Shown: in pieces, positions 1 to 8,477 of the stretch
How positions within the stretch are numbered: the first letter of the stretch is position 1
Layout: each line of letters begins with the position of its first letter
NCBI GenBank assembly: GCA_902494945.1
Contig: CABUVF010000002.1
Coordinates: 1-48,494 of the forward strand
Length of the DNA stretch: 48,494 nt
Origin: an uncultured Collinsella sp.
Lineage (GTDB): Bacteria; Actinomycetota; Coriobacteriia; Coriobacteriales; Coriobacteriaceae
Direction of reading: 5' to 3'
Made by a program: the position numbers and the translations under genes
The notes under the pieces: generated by a model
Told to the model about the DNA's origin: nothing
Database searches by the model: none
The model's input: only the letters and a program-made list of their open reading frames with translations

Positions 1-95
1 GCGCCTTGTCCGCGGCTCCGAAGGAGCAGGACAAGGCGCCGCACATGGTCGAGGACGTTCTGAAAACTAAGCCCGGCCCCCGCCGGACAGGTCAA
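1..95. repeat. Nested palindrome, right half (family B)
   Basis: A hairpin at 1-39 (arms CTTGTCC / GGACAAGG around GCTCCGAAGGAGC) is followed by ATGGT and CGAGGACG at 50-57, then an arm containing AACTAAGCCC. The matching left arm would lie before the window. The CGAGGACG mark and the inner hairpin match the elements at 5385-5569, 9609-9754 and 42692-42816. It lies just past the 3' end of asd, so it could end or protect that transcript; that role is inferred. Confidence 0.7.
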
Positions 96-96
96 C

Positions 97-1122
97 CTAC
101 TCGCAGAGCAGCTTAGCGATCTGGACGGCGTTGGTTGCCGCGCCCTTACGGATTTGGTCACCGCAGCACCAGAAGGTGATGCCGCGCGCGGCATCAGGGT
201 TCGAGATGTCGCGGCGCACACGGCCGACCCAAATCAAATCCTGGTCGGAGGTGTCCATCGGCATGGGGAAGCGGTCGTGTGCATCCTCGGCGCTCATGTC
301 GTCAACCAGCTTCACGCCGGGAGCCGAAGCCAGCGCGGCGCGAGCCTCCTCGACCGTAATATCGCGCTCAAACTCGAGCGTAATGCTCTCGGAGTGCGAG
401 CGCAGCACGGGCACACGCACGCAGGTGCAGTTCACGCGCAGCTCGGGTAGGTGCATGATCTTACGGCCCTCGTTCTGCAGTTTCATCTCCTCGGAGGTAA
501 AGCCCTCCTCCTTGACGCCGCCAATCTGCGGAATCAGGTTGCTCGCGAGCCGGGCGGCAAATGCGCGCGGCTCGGGAATCTCCTCGCCACGACCCAGGGC
601 GGCCAACTGCGCCTCAAGCTCGGCCATACCGGGAGCGCCGGCACCCGAAGCCGCCTGATACGTCGAGACGATCATGCGCTTCACACCAGCGAGCTGATGC
701 AGCGGCCACGTAGGAACCAGGCCGATGATGGTCGCGCAGTTGGGATTGGCGATAAGACCGTGATGCCACTTGATATCGTCGGCGTTGATCTCGGGCACGA
801 TCAGCGGCACCTCGGGATCCATGCGGAAGGCATGGCTGTTGTCGACCACGACGGCGCCGCGCTTGACGGCCTCGGGCAGCAGCTCCTTCGCGATATCGTC
901 GCCGGCGGCGCCGAGTACGATGTCGCAGCCCTCAAAGGCCTCGGGGCAAGCCTCTTCAATCACGATCTGCTCGCCGCGGAACTCGACGGTCTTGCCCGCG
1001 GAGCGTGCACTTGCCAGCAGCTTGAGCTTGCCAACCGGGAACTCCTGCTCGTTGAGGCACTCGAGCATCTGGGTGCCCACGGCTCCCGTCGCGCCCAAAA
1101 TAGCAACCGTGTACTGTTTCAT
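97..1122 (-). CDS. asd: Aspartate-semialdehyde dehydrogenase
   Basis: Reduces aspartyl phosphate to aspartate semialdehyde with NADPH, the branch-point step to lysine, threonine and methionine. The 341-residue protein opens with the NADP-binding motif GATGAVGTQ and contains the active-site cysteine in NPNCATI; length is normal for the family. I chose the ATG at 1122 because it is preceded by AAAGGGGG at good spacing and begins MKQYTVAILGATG; the open frame upstream adds 29 residues unlike the family. It is downstream of lysC on the same strand with a 174-nt gap containing two hairpins, so the two may be co-transcribed or separately controlled. Cytoplasmic; identification is firm. Confidence 0.95.
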   Translation of the reverse strand: MKQYTVAILGATGAVGTQMLECLNEQEFPVGKLKLLASARSAGKTVEFRGEQIVIEEACPEAFEGCDIVLGAAGDDIAKELLPEAVKRGAVVVDNSHAFRMDPEVPLIVPEINADDIKWHHGLIANPNCATIIGLVPTWPLHQLAGVKRMIVSTYQAASGAGAPGMAELEAQLAALGRGEEIPEPRAFAARLASNLIPQIGGVKEEGFTSEEMKLQNEGRKIMHLPELRVNCTCVRVPVLRSHSESITLEFERDITVEEARAALASAPGVKLVDDMSAEDAHDRFPMPMDTSDQDLIWVGRVRRDISNPDAARGITFWCCGDQIRKGAATNAVQIAKLLCE

Positions 1123-1196
1123 GCTTCCCCCTTTAAAGGTTTTGGCTTTTGCCCGCACGCCGAGCAGGCCGATTATTGTTGCCAGTGTATACAAGA

Positions 1197-1223
1197 ACGG
1201 GGCGGGCACGAAACCCGCCCCGT
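1197..1223 (-). terminator. GC hairpin between lysC and asd
   Basis: Perfect inverted repeat ACGGGGCGGG / CCCGCCCCGT with a CACGAAA loop. On the minus strand it is followed only by TTCTTG, so it may be a weak terminator or attenuator between lysC and asd rather than a complete stop. Confidence 0.5.
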
Positions 1224-1254
1224 CGAAACGAAACCGAAACGAAACGCCCCGCGC

Positions 1255-1284
1255 TAGATTTTTGAGGCAAGTCCCAAAAATCTA
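1255..1284. terminator. AT-rich hairpin after lysC
   Basis: Inverted repeat TAGATTTTTG / CAAAAATCTA with a 10-nt spacer, 12 nt past the lysC stop. The stem ends in T runs on either strand, so it could act as a terminator for lysC together with the GC hairpin at 1197-1223. Function inferred. Confidence 0.4.
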
Positions 1285-1296
1285 CTGGGATAGCAG

Positions 1297-2685
1297 CTAC
1301 TTGTGGAGCGCGGCCGGGGCGGGATCGACCGGCACGGGAGCCTCCAGGTCGGAGACCTTCACAATGCCGTTCTCGTCGGAGAAGGCGCGGTAAATGGTCC
1401 GAATCGCCAGATCGAAGTCCTTCTCCTCTACGCCGATAATGATGTTGATCTCGTCGCAGCTCTGCGAAATCATACGTACGCTCACGCCGGCCTGACCAAG
1501 CATGCCAAACAGATGGCCCGAGATACCTGCGCGGCCGCGAAGGTTACGGCCGACGGTCGCGATGAGCGCCAAACCCTCGACAACCTCGATCTCGAGCGGC
1601 TCGACCTCCTGCTGGATGTCACCCACGAGTGAGTACAGCGAATCGTGCACATCCTGCTCCTGCACCACGGCGCCAAAGCGGTCGACGCCGGTGGGCATAT
1701 GCTCGACGGAAACGTCATAGCGTTCGAACACCGAAAGTGCACGGCGCATAAAGCCGACACGGGGCTTGGTGCGGTCGCGGGCAACGTTGATGGCGACAAA
1801 GCCGCGCTTGCCGGTCACGCCGGTAATGATAGGCTCCGCCTCACCCTCGTCAGCCGTCTCGCTAATGATGGTGCCGGGGTCCTGCGGCGCATTGGTGTTC
1901 TTGATGACCAGCGGAATGCCTGCCTCGCGCACGGGGAACACGGCCTCCTCGTGCAGGACGCTTGCACCCATGTACGAAAGCTCGCGCAGCTCCTCGTAGG
2001 TAACGCGCGCAATGGGCTGAGCCTCGGGAACAATACGCGGATCGGCAGAATAGAAGCCCGAAACGTCGGTCCAGTTCTCGTACAGGTCGGCACCAAGGCA
2101 CTTGGCCAGAATCGAGCCGGAAATATCGCCGCCGCCACGGTCGAGCAGCTTGATCTGCCCCTCACGCGTCGCGCCGTAGAAACCGGGCATAACAAAGCCG
2201 CCCTGCTGGCCGTACTCCTGCACCAGCTCGGCGGTGCGGTTCATGCTGAGCGTACCGTCATGATGGAACGCCACGACCGTCGCGGCATCCAGGAACGGCA
2301 GGCCCAGGTACTCGGCCATCAGGCGAGCGGTAAAGTACTCGCCGCGGCTTACGAGCTCCTCAGTAGAGTAGCCACCGGAGCGAGCACGCTCGGCAAAGGC
2401 CGCAAACTCTTCGCGGATGGGATAGGTGAGCCCCAGCTCGTCAGCGATATCAAAATAGCGCTGGCCGATGTCCTCGAGCAGCTCCTCGCACGACACGTGG
2501 TACTTGACGTGCGCGTTGACCAAGTAGAGCAGATCGGTCACCTTGGTGTCGCCCTTAAAACGGCGACCGCAGGCAGAAACCACCACAAAACGGCGGGCCG
2601 GATCGGCATCGACGATGGCCTTGATCTTCTTAAAGTGTTCGGCGTCGGCGACCGACGAGCCGCCAAACTTGGCAATCTTAATCAT
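1297..2685 (-). CDS. lysC: Aspartate kinase
   Basis: Phosphorylates aspartate, the first step of the aspartate amino-acid family. The 462-residue protein starts with the kinase signature KFGGSSVA, has the GGDISGSILAKCLGADL substrate region, and a C-terminal pair of ACT domains (from about residue 310) with the GQAGVSVRMISQ segment expected to bind amino-acid effectors. Start ATG 2685 gives the canonical MIKIAKFGGSS N-terminus. It is transcribed divergently from thrC, with only about 100 nt between the start codons, so their promoters are back to back. Feedback inhibition by threonine or lysine is likely from the family but the specificity cannot be read here. Confidence 0.95.
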   Translation of the reverse strand: MIKIAKFGGSSVADAEHFKKIKAIVDADPARRFVVVSACGRRFKGDTKVTDLLYLVNAHVKYHVSCEELLEDIGQRYFDIADELGLTYPIREEFAAFAERARSGGYSTEELVSRGEYFTARLMAEYLGLPFLDAATVVAFHHDGTLSMNRTAELVQEYGQQGGFVMPGFYGATREGQIKLLDRGGGDISGSILAKCLGADLYENWTDVSGFYSADPRIVPEAQPIARVTYEELRELSYMGASVLHEEAVFPVREAGIPLVIKNTNAPQDPGTIISETADEGEAEPIITGVTGKRGFVAINVARDRTKPRVGFMRRALSVFERYDVSVEHMPTGVDRFGAVVQEQDVHDSLYSLVGDIQQEVEPLEIEVVEGLALIATVGRNLRGRAGISGHLFGMLGQAGVSVRMISQSCDEINIIIGVEEKDFDLAIRTIYRAFSDENGIVKVSDLEAPVPVDPAPAALHK

Positions 2686-2789
2686 GGGCTGGAGGTTACC
2701 TTTCTAAAAAGCCTCTGCGAACCTATTTTGCGCGCTCTGATACCATGGTTTCACCGATTGGGATCAAGGCATCCGAGGAGCAGTGTTAT

Positions 2790-4307
2790 ATGGGAACTTA
2801 TCATAGTACACGAGGACGCACTTTATCGTGCTCAAGTAAGGTGGCAATCCGTACCGGCATCGCTCCCGACGGGGGTTTGTTTGTCTCGGACGAGCTCGGC
2901 ACCCAGCAGGTCGATATCAGCTCGCTTGCAGATAAATCGTACTTTGAAATCGCTCAAGATGTGTTGGGAATGTTACTGAATGATTACACGACCGAAGAAA
3001 TTTCGGCCTGTGTGAATGAGGCATACCGCGGCACGTTCGCGAGCGAAGAGGTCACGCCGCTCGTCAAACTCGACGCCGCACCGGGCGCTGACGTCCCTCA
3101 GACCTATGTGATGGAGCTCTTTGGCGGCCCCACAAGCGCCTTCAAGGACGTCGCCCTGCAGATGCTCCCCCGTCTGATGGCCCGCACTTCCGCCAAGGAC
3201 GGCGGCGCCGAGCGCATCATGATCGTCACCGCCACGTCGGGCGACACGGGCAAGGCAGCACTCGCCGGCTTTGCCGACGCCCCGGGCACGGGCATCACCG
3301 TCTTTTATCCCGAAGGCAAAGTCAGCCGCGTGCAGAATCTGCAGATGTCCACGCAGGAGGGCGATAACGTCGCCGTCTGCGGCATCCGCGGCAACTTCGA
3401 CGATGCCCAGAGTGCCGTCAAGCGCATCTTTGCCGATAAGGAGCTTGCCGAGCGCCTGGAAGCCGCCGGCACTGTGCTTTCGAGTGCCAACTCCATCAAC
3501 GTCGGCCGCCTGGTGCCGCAGGTTGTCTACTACTTTGCCGCCTATGCGCAACTGCTGCGCGCCGGCGCTATCGAGGCTGGCGACGCCGTAGAGTTCTGTG
3601 TGCCCACCGGCAACTTTGGCGATATCTTGGCCGGCTACTACGCCAAGTGCATGGGTCTGCCCGTCGCCAAGCTCGTCGTGGCGAGCGACAAGAACAACGT
3701 GCTTGCCGACTTCCTGACCACCGGCGTTTACGACCGTAACCGCCCGTTCTTCACGACCATCTCGCCGTCGATGGACATCCTTATTAGCTCCAACCTGGAG
3801 CGCATGCTCTATTTCTTGTCCGACGGCGACTGCGAGCTCGTTGCCGGCCTTATGGAGCAGCTGGCACAGACTGGTCGCTACGAAGTTCCCGCCGACCTGC
3901 TGGCAAAGATTCAGAGCGTCTTTGGTTGCGGTTGGGCCAGCGAGGACGAGGTCCTCACTGCCATCAAGAGCTGCTGGGACGCGAACGGCTACGTGATCGA
4001 CCCGCACACCGCTTGCGGCTATCACGTCTTCGAAAAGGTCGCTCCCGCCGAGGGCGCCAAGGCCCGCGTGTTGCTTTCGACCGCCAGCCCCTACAAGTTC
4101 CCGCGAGCCTGCTGCGACGCCTTGGGCCTCGACGTTCCCGAGGATGATTTTGAGGCTATGCGTGTGCTCGAGCAGGCCACCAACACGGTCGCCCCGACCC
4201 AGCTCGCCGAACTCGAGTCCAAGCCCGTCCGCTTCGAAGACGTCTGCGACGTCGATGAGATGGCAAGCTACGTCGAGTCTGCAGCAAAACGAATGAGCAC
4301 CAACTAA
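2790..4307 (+). CDS. thrC: Threonine synthase (long form)
   Basis: PLP enzyme converting O-phosphohomoserine to threonine. The 505-residue length and the motifs FGGPTSAFKDVALQ (PLP lysine), TATSGDTGKAALAG and the C-terminal HTACGYHVF segment fit the longer threonine synthase class. I chose the ATG at 2790 (MGTYHSTRG) because GAGGAG lies 9 nt upstream; an upstream ATG at 2745 lacks a ribosome site and adds non-conserved residues. It ends in a strong terminator (4320-4350), so thrB downstream is likely read from its own promoter or by read-through. Divergent from lysC. Confidence 0.95.
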   Translation: MGTYHSTRGRTLSCSSKVAIRTGIAPDGGLFVSDELGTQQVDISSLADKSYFEIAQDVLGMLLNDYTTEEISACVNEAYRGTFASEEVTPLVKLDAAPGADVPQTYVMELFGGPTSAFKDVALQMLPRLMARTSAKDGGAERIMIVTATSGDTGKAALAGFADAPGTGITVFYPEGKVSRVQNLQMSTQEGDNVAVCGIRGNFDDAQSAVKRIFADKELAERLEAAGTVLSSANSINVGRLVPQVVYYFAAYAQLLRAGAIEAGDAVEFCVPTGNFGDILAGYYAKCMGLPVAKLVVASDKNNVLADFLTTGVYDRNRPFFTTISPSMDILISSNLERMLYFLSDGDCELVAGLMEQLAQTGRYEVPADLLAKIQSVFGCGWASEDEVLTAIKSCWDANGYVIDPHTACGYHVFEKVAPAEGAKARVLLSTASPYKFPRACCDALGLDVPEDDFEAMRVLEQATNTVAPTQLAELESKPVRFEDVCDVDEMASYVESAAKRMSTN

Positions 4308-4319
4308 ACCCCTTATTAA

Positions 4320-4350
4320 GCGCCGGCGAAAGCCGGCGCACCTTCTTTTT
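4320..4350 (+). terminator. thrC rho-independent terminator
   Basis: Perfect 8-bp stem GCGCCGGC / GCCGGCGC closed by a GAAA tetraloop and followed by ACCTTCTTTTT, 12 nt after the thrC stop. Classic intrinsic terminator. Confidence 0.85.
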
Positions 4351-4382
4351 ATTAAGCTTTCGGGATGATGACGAGCATGCGA

Positions 4383-4494
4383 GCGGGTCTGGCCGTTTAG
4401 TTCGTCGCGAGTTCCGCACGAGCCGGAAAGCACTTAATGTGCTTTCCGAGCGAGCCAGGACTGCCCGAGCAGCGAACTAAACGGCCAGACCCGC
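4383..4494. repeat. Nested palindrome before thrB (family B-related)
   Basis: Outer 22-nt arms (4383-4404 and 4473-4494) are near-perfect complements and enclose a central hairpin GGAAAGCAC / GTGCTTTCC. TTCCGCA occurs at 4412-4418 as in other family B elements; the right-hand CGAGGACG mark is degraded. The right arm ends immediately before the thrB ribosome site (AGGAGG near 4497), so the structure would form the thrB leader if transcribed. Confidence 0.65.
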
Positions 4495-4508
4495 CCAGGA
4501 GGACCCAC

Positions 4509-5390
4509 ATGATCAAAATCACCGTCCCAGCAACCAGCGCCAACCTAGGCATCGGCTACGACACCCTCGGCATGGCCGTCAGCCTCTACTCGCACTTCAC
4601 CTTCGAGCGCACCGACAAGCTCACCATCACGGGTTGCCCCGAGGAATTCCAAAACGAGAATAACCTGGTCTATGTGAGCTTTGTCGATGCTCTGGCCGCC
4701 TGGGGCGAGCAGGCCTTCCCCGTTGCCATCGACATCCAGACCGACGTGCCCGTCGCTCGCGGCCTGGGTTCCAGCTCCACCTGCGTCGTCGCTGGCATCA
4801 TGGCGGCCGCCGCGCTGACGGGCCACACCGTCGACCGTGCCGAGCTCGTCCGCATTGCCACCGAGGTCGAGGGCCATCCCGATAACGTCGCCCCTGCCAT
4901 CCTGGGCGGTGCCGTTTGCTCCTTTACGCCGACTGATTCGCTCCCCCAGTGCCTGCGCTACGAGGTGAGCGATCGCTTGCGTTTTATTACCGTGATTCCG
5001 CCCTACGAGGTGCATACGAGCGAGGCGCGCAAGGTTGTGCCGCAGGAGATTCCACTCTCCACCGCCGTATGGCAAATGGGCCGCATCGCCGGCATGACGC
5101 GCGGCCTGGAGACCGGCGACCTTGACCTGATTGCCGCCGCCAACGACGACCGCATCCAGGAGCCCTATCGCCGCCGCCTGATTCCCGATTACAACGCTGT
5201 GCGCGACACCTGCCTTAACGGCGGCGCCAAGACCATCTGGATCAGTGGTTCGGGCTCGACCCTCATGGCTATAACCGACGACACCATCGTGGCAAAGTTC
5301 CTGCAGGTCAAGCTGCGTGAGCAGTTCCCTAAGTGTGATACGCATATTCTGACGTGCGACACCGAGGGCGCTCAAATCGAGTACCTGTAG
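4509..5390 (+). CDS. thrB: Homoserine kinase (GHMP family)
   Basis: Phosphorylates homoserine to O-phosphohomoserine, the substrate of the threonine synthase encoded just upstream. The 293-residue protein has the GHMP ATP-binding loop PVARGLGSSST, the N-terminal PATSANLGIGYD motif, and the C-terminal ISGSGSTLMA motif. ATG 4509 is chosen for the AGGAGG 6 nt upstream. Its neighbour thrC is terminated before it and a 112-nt palindrome lies in between, so it may be expressed separately. The end of the gene overlaps the left arm of the next palindrome (5385). No homoserine dehydrogenase gene is in the window. Confidence 0.95.
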   Translation: MIKITVPATSANLGIGYDTLGMAVSLYSHFTFERTDKLTITGCPEEFQNENNLVYVSFVDALAAWGEQAFPVAIDIQTDVPVARGLGSSSTCVVAGIMAAAALTGHTVDRAELVRIATEVEGHPDNVAPAILGGAVCSFTPTDSLPQCLRYEVSDRLRFITVIPPYEVHTSEARKVVPQEIPLSTAVWQMGRIAGMTRGLETGDLDLIAAANDDRIQEPYRRRLIPDYNAVRDTCLNGGAKTIWISGSGSTLMAITDDTIVAKFLQVKLREQFPKCDTHILTCDTEGAQIEYL

Positions 5391-5569
5391 ACATCCTCCT
5401 CATATACCTGTCCGGGACGGTCGGGATGTTCCCTCAAAATCGTCCTCGCGCATGAAGGCCCCTTGTCCTGCTCCTACGGAGCGACGGACAAGGGGCCTTC
5501 GCGCTGCGGAATGATTTTGAGGGAACATCCCGACCGTCCCTGCGCCTACCTTGCTGAGGATGTCTACAG
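5385..5569. repeat. 185-bp nested palindrome (family B)
   Basis: Three nested pairs of arms are visible: CTGTAGACATCCTC with GAGGATGTCTACAG at the ends, an approximately 28-nt middle pair built on GGGACGGTCGGGATGTTCCC, and an inner hairpin AAGGCCCCTTGTC / GACAAGGGGCCTT. The family marks occur on the minus strand: CGTCCTCG at 5441-5448 and TGCGGAA at 5505-5511. It sits between convergent thrB and the engB-like gene and overlaps the thrB stop codon, consistent with a two-way terminator or a mobile palindrome. Confidence 0.75.
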
Positions 5570-5648
5570 GGACCCACGCTTTGAAGGGGCGCCGGGCTGA
5601 TGGTTTGGCTTTTTATTGGTGGGGGCCCTTACTGGGATGGGACCCTTA

Positions 5649-6239
5649 CTAGAGGCAGGCCTCGGCGATGCGGCGCTTGAGTTCATCGATACCGGTGCCA
5701 GTCTGGGAGCTTGTGATGATTACGTTTTCGGCCGGGACGTCGAGCTGCTTTTTGATGGCTGCCGCCTGGCGGGCCTGCTGGGTGCGGCTGAGCTTGTCGG
5801 CTTTGGTGAGGCAGACGATAAAGTTGAACTCGTTGCCCTGCAGGTAGTCGATCATGTCATGATCGAGCTTGCTGGGGTCGTGACGAATGTCCACCAGCGA
5901 GACGACCAAGTTAAAGCTGCGCTCGGAGTCGAAAAAGTCGCCGATAAGCTCGGCCCAGCGGTCGCGCTCGGCCTTGGAGCGACGGGCGAAACCGTAACCC
6001 GGCAGGTCCACGAAATGCACGTCGTCGGCCTCAAAGAAGTTGATGTTGCTCGTCTTGCCCGGCGTACTGGAAACCTTGACCAGGTTCTTGCGGCCAAAGA
6101 GCTTGTTCATAATCGACGACTTGCCCACGTTGGAGCGGCCGACAAAGCTCACCTCGGGACAGGTGGACTCGGGAATCTGCGAAACCTTGCCGTAGCTGGC
6201 GACGAACTTGGCAAGCTGGTAGTTAATGGAATCGGCCAT
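5649..6239 (-). CDS. yihA: Ribosome-biogenesis GTPase YsxC/EngB
   Basis: TRAFAC-class GTPase that helps assemble the large ribosomal subunit. The 196-residue protein has G1 GRSNVGKSS, G3 DLPGYGFA and G4 TKADKLS in the right order and spacing. I chose the ATG at 6239 because AAGGAG is 5 nt upstream; an in-frame GTG at 6245 would overlap that site. It follows the MTA/SAH nucleosidase gene by 38 nt on the same strand, probably one operon. Length and motifs are normal. Confidence 0.92.
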   Translation of the reverse strand: MADSINYQLAKFVASYGKVSQIPESTCPEVSFVGRSNVGKSSIMNKLFGRKNLVKVSSTPGKTSNINFFEADDVHFVDLPGYGFARRSKAERDRWAELIGDFFDSERSFNLVVSLVDIRHDPSKLDHDMIDYLQGNEFNFIVCLTKADKLSRTQQARQAAAIKKQLDVPAENVIITSSQTGTGIDELKRRIAEACL

Positions 6240-6277
6240 GGACACTCCTTGGTCGTAGGTTCTTACAAAAGAGCGCG

Positions 6278-7018
6278 CTATTGCGCAGCAGCAATGCGGC
6301 GGACGATATCGAGCGTGATGTCACTTGCGACACGCGCGTACTCGAACAGATCGAACTCTCGGTCGCAAATTGCATCGTACGCCTCGTCACAATTATCGCT
6401 GATAGCGCGCAACACCAGGCAATCGACACCATTTTTGGTTGCGACATGGGCAATTGCCGCGCCCTCCATGCCGACACAATCGGCATGCGTCGCCTCGATA
6501 GCGTCGTTGCGCATGGCGATGCCCGTCACAAAGCGGTTACCCGTGGCAATCGTGCCGACCAGGAACTGCTTGGTGCCCTCGTTCGAAGCGACTGCATTTG
6601 TCGAAGCGTCGACAAACCCACGCTCAGCAAGCACGTCGGCGGCAATATCGACCAGCGCGGGCGTCGAGCCAAACTCCTCAAGCCCCGGTGCGGACTCGGC
6701 GATAAGCGCGGTATCGGTATCCAGATAGCGCAGGCGTTTGCCAATGACCACGTCGTCGATATGGAGCTTGGGGTTCAAACCGCCCGCAATGCCCGAAAAC
6801 ACAACAGCCTGCGGAGCATACTTGCTAATGAGGTGCTGTGTTGCAGCGGCGGCGTTCACCGTGCCCATGCCCGCCGTTGTGGCGACAACTGTCAGGCCGT
6901 CGAGCTCACCGCTCACAACGGTCAAGCCTGCCTCCCGTGCCTCGCAAACGTCGCTCAGCTCTTCCTTAATCTGCATGATCTCTTTTTCGAGCGCACCGAT
7001 AATCGCGATGGTAGCCAT
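6278..7018 (-). CDS. mtnN: 5'-methylthioadenosine/S-adenosylhomocysteine nucleosidase
   Basis: Cleaves MTA and SAH to adenine plus the thioribose compound, recycling by-products of methylation and polyamine synthesis. The 246-residue protein shows IAIIGALEKE at the N-terminus, VFSGIAGGLNP, the VGMEGAAIAHV segment with the purine-binding glutamate, and RAISDNCDEA containing the catalytic Asp. ATG 7018 follows GGGGAA; an upstream TTG (7030) is less likely. First gene of a two-gene operon with the EngB GTPase. Confidence 0.93.
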   Translation of the reverse strand: MATIAIIGALEKEIMQIKEELSDVCEAREAGLTVVSGELDGLTVVATTAGMGTVNAAAATQHLISKYAPQAVVFSGIAGGLNPKLHIDDVVIGKRLRYLDTDTALIAESAPGLEEFGSTPALVDIAADVLAERGFVDASTNAVASNEGTKQFLVGTIATGNRFVTGIAMRNDAIEATHADCVGMEGAAIAHVATKNGVDCLVLRAISDNCDEAYDAICDREFDLFEYARVASDITLDIVRRIAAAQ

Positions 7019-7096
7019 ACCATTCCCCAAACCTATACGAAATTCTCAACCACGGTATGGTACCAGCATTTTGTTTGACCTCGCCAAACGAACACG

Positions 7097-7231
7097 CTAA
7101 GCCAGTGCAGCTCGCGTATCAAACAGCGCCTTTGCAATCGCGGCCGTAACCTCACTCGAGCGGTCGCTCCACGGCATCGATGTCATGACGCTCATGACAT
7201 AGGTACGGCCATCGATGTCGATAGCAGGCAT
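7097..7231 (-). pseudogene. C-terminal remnant of a serine hydrolase (class A beta-lactamase-like)
   Basis: About 44 codons reading PAIDIDGRTYVMSVMTSM followed by an amphipathic helix ending in AKALFDTRAALA. This resembles the last strand and helix of class A beta-lactamase-like serine hydrolases. The upstream part of the frame is composed of a palindrome (7335-7401) and shows no hydrolase motif, and no SxxK or SDN motif is present. I therefore read it as a gene fragment cut off near 7231; it may equally be a chance similarity. Confidence 0.4.
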
Positions 7232-7334
7232 TTCTTTCCAAAGATATTCAGTCGCGTTTGAGGTGTCTCTAAACAATAAACAGGCGTTTCTATGCAAAAG
7301 CACCGATTCCGTTGCGCATCTTTGCCCAAAACGC

Positions 7335-7401
7335 AGTTGCGGTGAAATAGTTCCTGTTTGGGCGGCATAAGCCGAAAAACAAGAACTATTCCACCGCAAC
7401 T
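7335..7401. repeat. 25-nt-arm inverted repeat
   Basis: Left arm begins AGTTGCGGTGAAATAGTTCC (7335) and is complementary, with two mismatches, to the right arm ending GGAATAGTTC in reverse (7377-7401); spacer 17 nt. It sits between a gene remnant and pflA, next to the TGTCCCC hairpin at 7438. No ORF inside. Confidence 0.6.
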
Positions 7402-7437
7402 TGACGGGGCTCCTTAGCAATCAACTAGGTGCCCGGG

Positions 7438-7470
7438 GGCACTCATTTAAGTCTGTCCCCAATGAGTGCC
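7438..7470. repeat. TGTCCCC hairpin, copy 1
   Basis: Arms GGCACTCATT / AATGAGTGCC flank a loop TAAGTCTGTCCCC. An almost identical copy is at 19894-19925. It lies 1 nt beyond the pflA stop codon and is a member of the hairpin set sharing TGTCCC(C). Confidence 0.7.
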
Positions 7471-7471
7471 G

Positions 7472-8290
7472 CTAGCCGATGGCGTTTTTGAGTTCGGCGC
7501 GGCGCTTTTTCATGCCGGCCATGACGGCGTTGCGCAGCTCGGGCATGCGCGCGGTATCCATCTGGGGCACGCCCTCGAGCTTATAGGGAATACCCAGTTG
7601 CTCGTACTTGACGACACCCATCGTGTGATACGGCAGCATTTCCAGGCCCACCACGTTGTGCCATGGAGCGATCAGGCGACCGAGCTTCTCGCATTCCTCC
7701 GCCGTGTCGGTGATACCCGGCACCACCACATGGCGAATAACAACCTTAATCTTGCGATGGGCAAGCTCATCGCCAAACGCCAGGATGCGCGCAGGATCGC
7801 AACCGGTCAGCTTTTTATGCTCAACCGGATCGGCATGCTTGATGTCGAGCAGCACCATATCGGTCTCGTTGAGAACAGCATCGAACTTCTCCGGATGCTT
7901 GGGATCAAATGCATAGCCACAGCTGTCTAGGCAGGTGTGTACGCGGCCATCGGGGTTGTTGTGCATCACGCGGAACAGGTCGGCCAAAAACTCGGGCTGC
8001 AGGAGCGGTTCGCCGCCCGAAACGGTAATGCCGCCGCTACGGTAGAACTCATGGTTGCTCTGGAACTCGTCCATGAGATGCTCGACGGTCACCATCGTGC
8101 CGCCGTTAACAGACCAGGTATCGGGATTGTGGCAATACGCGCAGCGCATGGGACAGCCCTGAACAAACACCACAAAGCGGATGCCGGGTCCGTCGACCGT
8201 TCCCATCGTCTCGATCGAATGCACGCGACCCAGGGCATACGCAGAGTCCTCGGGATGAGCATCCACACCCTCAAGCGTCATCTCAGCCAT
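7472..8290 (-). CDS. pflA: Pyruvate formate-lyase activating enzyme (radical SAM)
   Basis: Radical SAM enzyme that abstracts hydrogen from the glycyl-radical domain of pyruvate formate-lyase. The 272-residue protein has the CxxxCxxC cluster motif in GCPMRCAYCHNPDTW, preceded by ETMGTVDGPGIRFVVF, and the SGGEPLLQPEF SAM-binding segment. In this genome its substrate would be the separate 83-residue glycyl-radical protein at 9771-10022 rather than the pyruvate formate-lyase chain itself. It is separated from those genes by a degV gene, all on the minus strand. ATG 8290 is used; the ATG three codons downstream is an alternative. Confidence 0.93.
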   Translation of the reverse strand: MAEMTLEGVDAHPEDSAYALGRVHSIETMGTVDGPGIRFVVFVQGCPMRCAYCHNPDTWSVNGGTMVTVEHLMDEFQSNHEFYRSGGITVSGGEPLLQPEFLADLFRVMHNNPDGRVHTCLDSCGYAFDPKHPEKFDAVLNETDMVLLDIKHADPVEHKKLTGCDPARILAFGDELAHRKIKVVIRHVVVPGITDTAEECEKLGRLIAPWHNVVGLEMLPYHTMGVVKYEQLGIPYKLEGVPQMDTARMPELRNAVMAGMKKRRAELKNAIG

Positions 8291-8410
8291 TCCCGCAACC
8301 TTGCCTCTCTTTGGTTTTTGTCAATTAAAATGCCAGAGCCATTCTAGCCCATACGCCTGATGGCGAAACGGTTTAGCGGTCAATTTGATCGTCCTATTTG
8401 ACTCCACGCA

Positions 8411-8451
8411 AAAGCGGCGGGAAGGTTGTCACAACCCGCTCGCCGCCGAAG
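8411..8451 (-). terminator. degV terminator hairpin
   Basis: Arms GCGGCGGGAAGGTTG / CAACCCGCTCGCCGC (imperfect) with TTTTGCG following on the minus strand, about 30 nt past the degV stop. Likely intrinsic terminator separating degV from pflA. Confidence 0.6.
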
Positions 8452-8477
8452 CAATAGAAATCGATAGACGCCAGGCC

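Noticed and set aside
2973..4433. 486-codon open frame on the minus strand across thrC
   Set aside because: Low-complexity His/Gly/Val-rich shadow of the GC-biased thrC codons, no ribosome site, no family motif.
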